Positions 59,833-64,000 of a DNA stretch of 64,000 bases are shown piece by piece. The position numbers were made by a program, and so were the translations under genes. The DNA is taken from assembly GCA_025041175.1 (NCBI GenBank), contig JAKCFJ010000001.1:2435526-2499525 (forward strand). Reading direction: 5' to 3'. Source of the stretch: Halobacteriales archaeon YIM A00010. GTDB taxonomy: Archaea > Halobacteriota > Halobacteria > Halobacteriales > Haloarculaceae. Each line of letters starts with the position of its first letter. Positions within the stretch are counted from its first letter, which is position 1. A model generated the notes under the pieces. That model did no database searches. It worked only from the letters and a program-made list of their open reading frames with translations, and was not told where the DNA came from.

Positions 59833-59920
59833 TTCTGGAGAACCCTAACGCCGATGAGAGCCCATTCACTGGCGACGCGGACTGCAAGCCTGTTAAGTTC
59901 GGACGCTGTGTGGGAAGAGT

Positions 59921-60886
59921 ATGAGCGAAGCGCCACCACAGGGTCGGGAGGTATGGATCGAAAAGTACCGCCCCGAATCGCTGTCCGAGGTCGCCGGTCA
60001 CGAGACCATCGTGGAACGGCTCGAAAACTACATCGAACAGAACGATCTGCCCCACTTACTGTTTGCCGGCCCTGCAGGTGTTGGGAAAACTACATGCTCG
60101 GTGGCTATTGCAAAGGAGATCTACGGCGAGCAGTGGCAGGAGAACTTTCTGGAGCTGAACGCCTCCGACGAGCGGGGGATCGACGTGGTGCGCGATCGCA
60201 TCAAGAGCTTCGCCCGATCCAGCTTCGGCGGATACGATTATCGAATCATATTTCTCGATGAGGCAGACGCATTGACATCTGATGCACAAAGCGCGCTCCG
60301 TCGGACGATGGAGCAGTTTTCGCACAACACGAGGTTCGTCCTCTCGTGCAACTATTCGAGCAAGATCATCGATCCGATCCAGTCGCGGTGTACGGTGTTT
60401 CGGTTTTCGCCACTGGCGGACGACGCCGTGGCAGAGCAGATCCGCGGGATCGCCGAGGTAGAAGGGATCGATATCACCGAGGAGGGCGTTGAGGCGCTGG
60501 TGTACGCCGCCGGCGGGGACATGCGCAAAGCCATCAACGACCTGCAGGCGGCGGGCGTGCTGGGGGAGACGGTCGACGAGGATGCGGTGTACGGCATCGC
60601 CAGCACCGCCCGACCCGAGGAAATCGAGGAGATGGTTCGGCTCGCGCTCGACGGCGATTTCACGGCGGCGCGCTCGACGCTCGAAACGCTGCTCACCGAG
60701 GAGGGCATCGCGGGCGACGACATCGTCGATCAACTCCACCGGTCGGTGTGGGAGTACGGCCTCCCCGAGCGCGAGGCGGTACAGCTGATGGATCGCATCG
60801 GAGAAACCGACTACCGACTCACTATCGGCGCGAACGAACGCGTGCAACTGGAGGCGTTGTTAGCAGGGCTTGCGCTGGAAGACTGA
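59921..60886 (+). CDS. rfcS: Replication factor C small subunit
   Basis: RfcS forms most of the clamp loader that places PCNA on DNA. The 321-aa AAA+ protein has EVWIEKYRP-type start ([20 protein letters not shown]), Walker [12 protein letters not shown] (49-58), Walker [21 protein letters not shown] (111-130), SRC motif (QSRCTVFRF) and the C-terminal collar. It has no intein. The segments coding for Walker A and Walker B are AT-rich and use unusual codons. A GTTAAG promoter element sits about 28 nt before the ATG. Confidence 0.95.
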   Translation: MSEAPPQGREVWIEKYRPESLSEVAGHETIVERLENYIEQNDLPHLLFAGPAGVGKTTCSVAIAKEIYGEQWQENFLELNASDERGIDVVRDRIKSFARSSFGGYDYRIIFLDEADALTSDAQSALRRTMEQFSHNTRFVLSCNYSSKIIDPIQSRCTVFRFSPLADDAVAEQIRGIAEVEGIDITEEGVEALVYAAGGDMRKAINDLQAAGVLGETVDEDAVYGIASTARPEEIEEMVRLALDGDFTAARSTLETLLTEEGIAGDDIVDQLHRSVWEYGLPEREAVQLMDRIGETDYRLTIGANERVQLEALLAGLALED

Positions 60887-61057
60887 CCGATACAGCCGCC
60901 AACGTGGCTCGAATGTGTGTTGAATATGATCCGAAATTAGTCACTAAATACAACTATCATATACATTCCGTAAAGCAGGTGGGAAATAAAATACAAATAA
61001 ACGACTCAGACCGGCGTTCGGAAGGGTTTTACTCGGTGGTCGGCCAAATGGAACGCA

Positions 61058-63886
61058 ATGAGTGAACTCGAGGAGGAGTATCAGCTCGATTACTTCGAGC
61101 AGGAGGGGTTCACACGAAAGGAGTGTGTCTCCTGCGGCGCGCATTTCTGGACCCGCGATGAGGCGCGTGAAACCTGTGGCGAACCACCCTGTGAACAGTA
61201 CAGCTTCATCGGTAACTCCGGGTTCGACGCGTCGTACACGCTCGAAGAGATGCGCGAGACGTTTCTCTCGTTTTTCGAGGAGCACGACCACGAGCGCATC
61301 GATCCGTATCCCGTCGCAGCCAACCGCTGGCGCGACGACGTGTTGCTCACCCAGGCGTCTGTTTACGATTTCCAGCCGCTCGTGACGAGCGGGCAGGCTC
61401 CTCCGCCCGCCAATCCCCTGTGTATCAGCCAGCCCTCCATCCGGATGGACGACATACAGAACGTGGGAAAGACCGGCCGCCACACCATGGCGTTCGAGAT
61501 GATGGCCCACCACGCCTTTAACACCCGTGAGGACGCAGAGGGCTACGCCTACCACGGGGAAGTGTACTGGAAAGATCGAACAGTACAGTACTGCGATGCG
61601 TTTTTCGAATCGATGGGGGCGGCTCCCGAGGAAATCACCTACATCGAGGATCCGTGGGTCGGCGGGGGGAACGCCGGTCCGGCCATCGAGGTGATCTATC
61701 GGGGCGTCGAGCTGGCGACGCTGGTGTTCATGTCGATGGAACAGGATCCTGACGGCGACTACGAGATGAAAGACGGCAACCGGTACTCGAAGATGGACAC
61801 CTACGTCGTCGACACCGGCTACGGTCTGGAGCGCTGGACGTGGGTGAGCCAGGGAACGCCGACCGTCTACGAGGCCGTCTACCCCGAGATGATCGCGTTC
61901 CTGCGGGAGAACGCGGGGATCGATCTGAGCGAACAAAAGGAGTCGCTCGTTCACCGTGCAGCGACGCTTGCCGGGAATCTCGACATCGACGAAGCCGAGG
62001 ACATGGAGAGTGCTCGCGCCGACATCGCGGCCGAACTTGACGTCGATGTCGACCGGCTTCGAGGGCTGATGGAGCCGCTCGAAACGATCTACGCCATCGC
62101 GGACCATTCACGGACGTTAGCGTACATGCTCGGTGACGGTATCGTGCCGAGCAACGTCGAGTCGGGTTATCTCGTTCGCATGGTGCTCCGGCGAACGAAA
62201 CGGCTCGCTGACACCGTCGGAGTCAACGCGCCGCTCGACGAACTCGTCGACATGCAAGCAGAACGCCTCGGCTACACCAACCGCGATACTATCCGAGACA
62301 TTGTCCGGACGGAGCTGGAAAAGTACCGAGAAACGCTCGACCGGGGAGGTCGACGGGTCAGGCAGCTCGCCGACGAGCACGCGGAGAAAGGAGAGCCGAT
62401 TTCCACGGAGGAGCTCATCGAGCTGTACGACTCACACGGGATGCAGCCGGATATGGTCGCCGAGATCGCCGACGACTACGGCACGTCGGTCGACGTTCCG
62501 GACGATTTTTTCTCGTTGGTCGCCGCGCGCCACGAGGAGCAGTCCGGTGCCGTCGACGAATCAATGAGTGCTCAGGAAGCGGAAGAAGCGACGCCCCAGG
62601 AGGACACCACGCAGGGGACGCTCGAGGAACACATTGGGGAGCTTCCCCCAACCGAGCAGTTGTACTACGACGACCAGGACCGAATGGAGTTCGAGGCCAT
62701 CGTCCTCGACGTGATCGAGCGCAAGGAGGGGTTTGACGTGGTGCTCGACCAGACGATGTTCTACCCGGAGGGCGGCGGCCAGCCGGCCGACATGGGAACG
62801 ATCAGTACGGACGATGCGTCCGTCGACGTTCGTGATGTCCAACGACAGGACGGCGTCATCCTCCACCGGACCGACGACGACCCCGGAAAAGGCGAGTTTG
62901 TCCGGGGACAGATCGACGCCGATCGCCGAAAACGGCTGATGGCCCACCACACCGCGACCCACATCATCGGTCACGCGGCCCGGCAGGTGCTCGGTGAACA
63001 CGTCAGGCAGGCCGGTGCACAGAAAGGGACCGACAGCTCGCGCCTCGACGTTACTCATTACGAGCGGATCTCCCGATCCGACCGCCAACGGATCGAGCGG
63101 ATCGCAAACCAAATCGTCCGCGAGAACACGCCTGTCGTGCAGGAGTGGCCCGACAGGCACGTGGCCGAAGAGCAGTACGGCTTCGACATTTATCAGGGTG
63201 GTATCCCGCCAGGAACGAACATCCGGCTGATCCACGTGGACGACGATGTGCAGGCGTGTGCGGGCACACACGTCGGTCGAACTGGTGATATCGGCTGTAT
63301 CAAGATCCGCTCGACCGAACGCGTTCAGGACGGCGTCGAGCGGATCGTCTTTTCGGCCGGTGATGGGGCGATCGAGACCACACAGCGCGTCGAATCCGCG
63401 CTGTTTGAGACCGCAGAGACGCTCGACGTGTCGCCCGTGGAGGTGCCAGAGACCGCAGAACGGTTCTTCGAGGAGTGGAAAGACCGCGGGAAACGGATCG
63501 AAGCGCTGAAAGAGGAGATCGCGGAGATCCGAGCCCAGGGCGGTGCCACCGAGGAAATCGCCATCAACGGCAACGGGACGACAGCGGTGGTCGAACGGAT
63601 CGACGCTGACGTGGACGAACTCCGCGCGACCGCGACCGCGATCGCGGAGGAGGAGTCGGTTGCGGTGCTGGGAAGCGGCCGGGAGAGCGCCCAGTTTGTG
63701 GTCGCTGTGCCCGAGGGCGTGGACGTGAACGCCGGAGAGGTGGTGAGCGAACTCGCTGATCGCGTCGGCGGTGGCGGCGGCGGTCCACCGGATTTCGCAC
63801 AGGGCGGCGGTCCCGACGTCGATGCGCTCGATTCGGTGCTGGCGGACGCTCCGACGATCCTCCAACAGAAGCTGAACGCACAGTGA
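61058..63886 (+). CDS. alaS: Alanyl-tRNA synthetase (archaeal type)
   Basis: The 942-aa enzyme starts with the archaeal N-terminal extension containing a zinc site ([29 protein letters not shown]), followed by the class-II core ([40 protein letters not shown]), the editing domain with [11 protein letters not shown] and [13 protein letters not shown], a coiled coil and the C-Ala/DHHA1 domain ending [23 protein letters not shown] promoter element is about 28 nt before the ATG, so it is leaderless. The 171-nt upstream gap is AT-rich with no gene. Confidence 0.96.
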   Translation: MSELEEEYQLDYFEQEGFTRKECVSCGAHFWTRDEARETCGEPPCEQYSFIGNSGFDASYTLEEMRETFLSFFEEHDHERIDPYPVAANRWRDDVLLTQASVYDFQPLVTSGQAPPPANPLCISQPSIRMDDIQNVGKTGRHTMAFEMMAHHAFNTREDAEGYAYHGEVYWKDRTVQYCDAFFESMGAAPEEITYIEDPWVGGGNAGPAIEVIYRGVELATLVFMSMEQDPDGDYEMKDGNRYSKMDTYVVDTGYGLERWTWVSQGTPTVYEAVYPEMIAFLRENAGIDLSEQKESLVHRAATLAGNLDIDEAEDMESARADIAAELDVDVDRLRGLMEPLETIYAIADHSRTLAYMLGDGIVPSNVESGYLVRMVLRRTKRLADTVGVNAPLDELVDMQAERLGYTNRDTIRDIVRTELEKYRETLDRGGRRVRQLADEHAEKGEPISTEELIELYDSHGMQPDMVAEIADDYGTSVDVPDDFFSLVAARHEEQSGAVDESMSAQEAEEATPQEDTTQGTLEEHIGELPPTEQLYYDDQDRMEFEAIVLDVIERKEGFDVVLDQTMFYPEGGGQPADMGTISTDDASVDVRDVQRQDGVILHRTDDDPGKGEFVRGQIDADRRKRLMAHHTATHIIGHAARQVLGEHVRQAGAQKGTDSSRLDVTHYERISRSDRQRIERIANQIVRENTPVVQEWPDRHVAEEQYGFDIYQGGIPPGTNIRLIHVDDDVQACAGTHVGRTGDIGCIKIRSTERVQDGVERIVFSAGDGAIETTQRVESALFETAETLDVSPVEVPETAERFFEEWKDRGKRIEALKEEIAEIRAQGGATEEIAINGNGTTAVVERIDADVDELRATATAIAEEESVAVLGSGRESAQFVVAVPEGVDVNAGEVVSELADRVGGGGGGPPDFAQGGGPDVDALDSVLADAPTILQQKLNAQ

Positions 63887-63931
63887 CGCAGGCGGCGAAA
63901 GCGTTGTCACCGGGTGGGTCCAACGGTGGGT

Positions 63932-64000
63932 ATGCCGGTCGTGTCCGCCGGGGACTGTTCGCTCTACTATGAGGCACGCGGCTCCGGCCAGACGGTGGCG
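63932..64000 (+). CDS. Alpha/beta hydrolase, N-terminal end (runs off right edge)
   Basis: Only 23 codons are in the window: MPVVSAGDCSLYYEARGSGQ then TVA. The 'GxxLYYExxGxG' start is typical of alpha/beta-fold hydrolases (esterase/epoxide-hydrolase-like). It begins 45 nt after alaS on the same strand. Confidence 0.55.
   Translation, partial: MPVVSAGDCSLYYEARGSGQTVA

Overview
The window is chromosomal DNA of a halophilic archaeon (class Halobacteria). It is GC-rich, its proteins are strongly acidic, many genes have a TATA box about 27 nt before the start codon (leaderless transcripts), and it carries haloarchaeal markers: a long-type 2Fe-2S ferredoxin, Tat signals, TiaS, aRF1, RfcS and a diphthamide synthase. 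The genus cannot be fixed from sequence alone. No rRNA, tRNA or CRISPR array was found.

Region by region. 1-640: the 5' part of a diaminobutyrate aminotransferase gene reading off the left edge, behind two palindromic DtxR-type iron boxes; this looks like the start of a siderophore operon. 0.7-18.7 kb: a surface-glycan region with a flippase, ATP-grasp enzyme, FkbM methyltransferase, a membrane-anchored DHHA1 (C-Ala-like) protein, two FemAB/GNAT transferases, a polysaccharide deacetylase, two glycosyltransferases, a Tat-exported beta-helix protein, a DUF2206 membrane protein and a sugar nucleotidyltransferase. It is interrupted by a broken VapBC pair. 18.8-21.5 kb: Dph6 and haloarchaeal hypotheticals. 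21.7-25.1 kb: nadA-nadB-nadC. 25.2-30.5 kb: a PhoU/TrkA-C protein, a two-gene operon whose first product carries all the catalytic residues of LpxC, a decayed TrkA-C tail and a 5'-nucleotidase. 30.6-38.8 kb: an AstE/AspA-like enzyme, a threonine-synthase-like enzyme, tiaS, a regulator, MinD, aRF1 and a TauE permease. 39-47 kb: two AtoE-type short-chain fatty acid transporters, an SGNH hydrolase, ferredoxin, and a TrkA-N/APC-Usp transporter pair. 47.3-48.4 kb: an AT-rich HicAB/HTH island. 48.4-64 kb: hisA, an R2lox-like oxidase, Rieske protein, topA, a subtilase, gatB, an inverted-repeat-bounded block of small genes, rfcS, alaS and the start of an alpha/beta hydrolase gene.

The most interesting items are: (1) an LpxC-type zinc deacetylase candidate in an archaeon, coupled to an M20-like partner; (2) a membrane-anchored AlaRS C-Ala-like protein translationally coupled to a FemAB-like transferase, suggesting tRNA-dependent aminoacylation of a surface polymer; (3) a family of roughly 100-bp miniature elements with 14-17 bp terminal inverted repeats, four of five placed between convergent genes; (4) a 1.4-kb inverted-repeat block between gatB and rfcS carrying coupled microproteins; and (5) AT-rich codon islands at catalytic motifs of rfcS and topA that may be scars of lost inteins.
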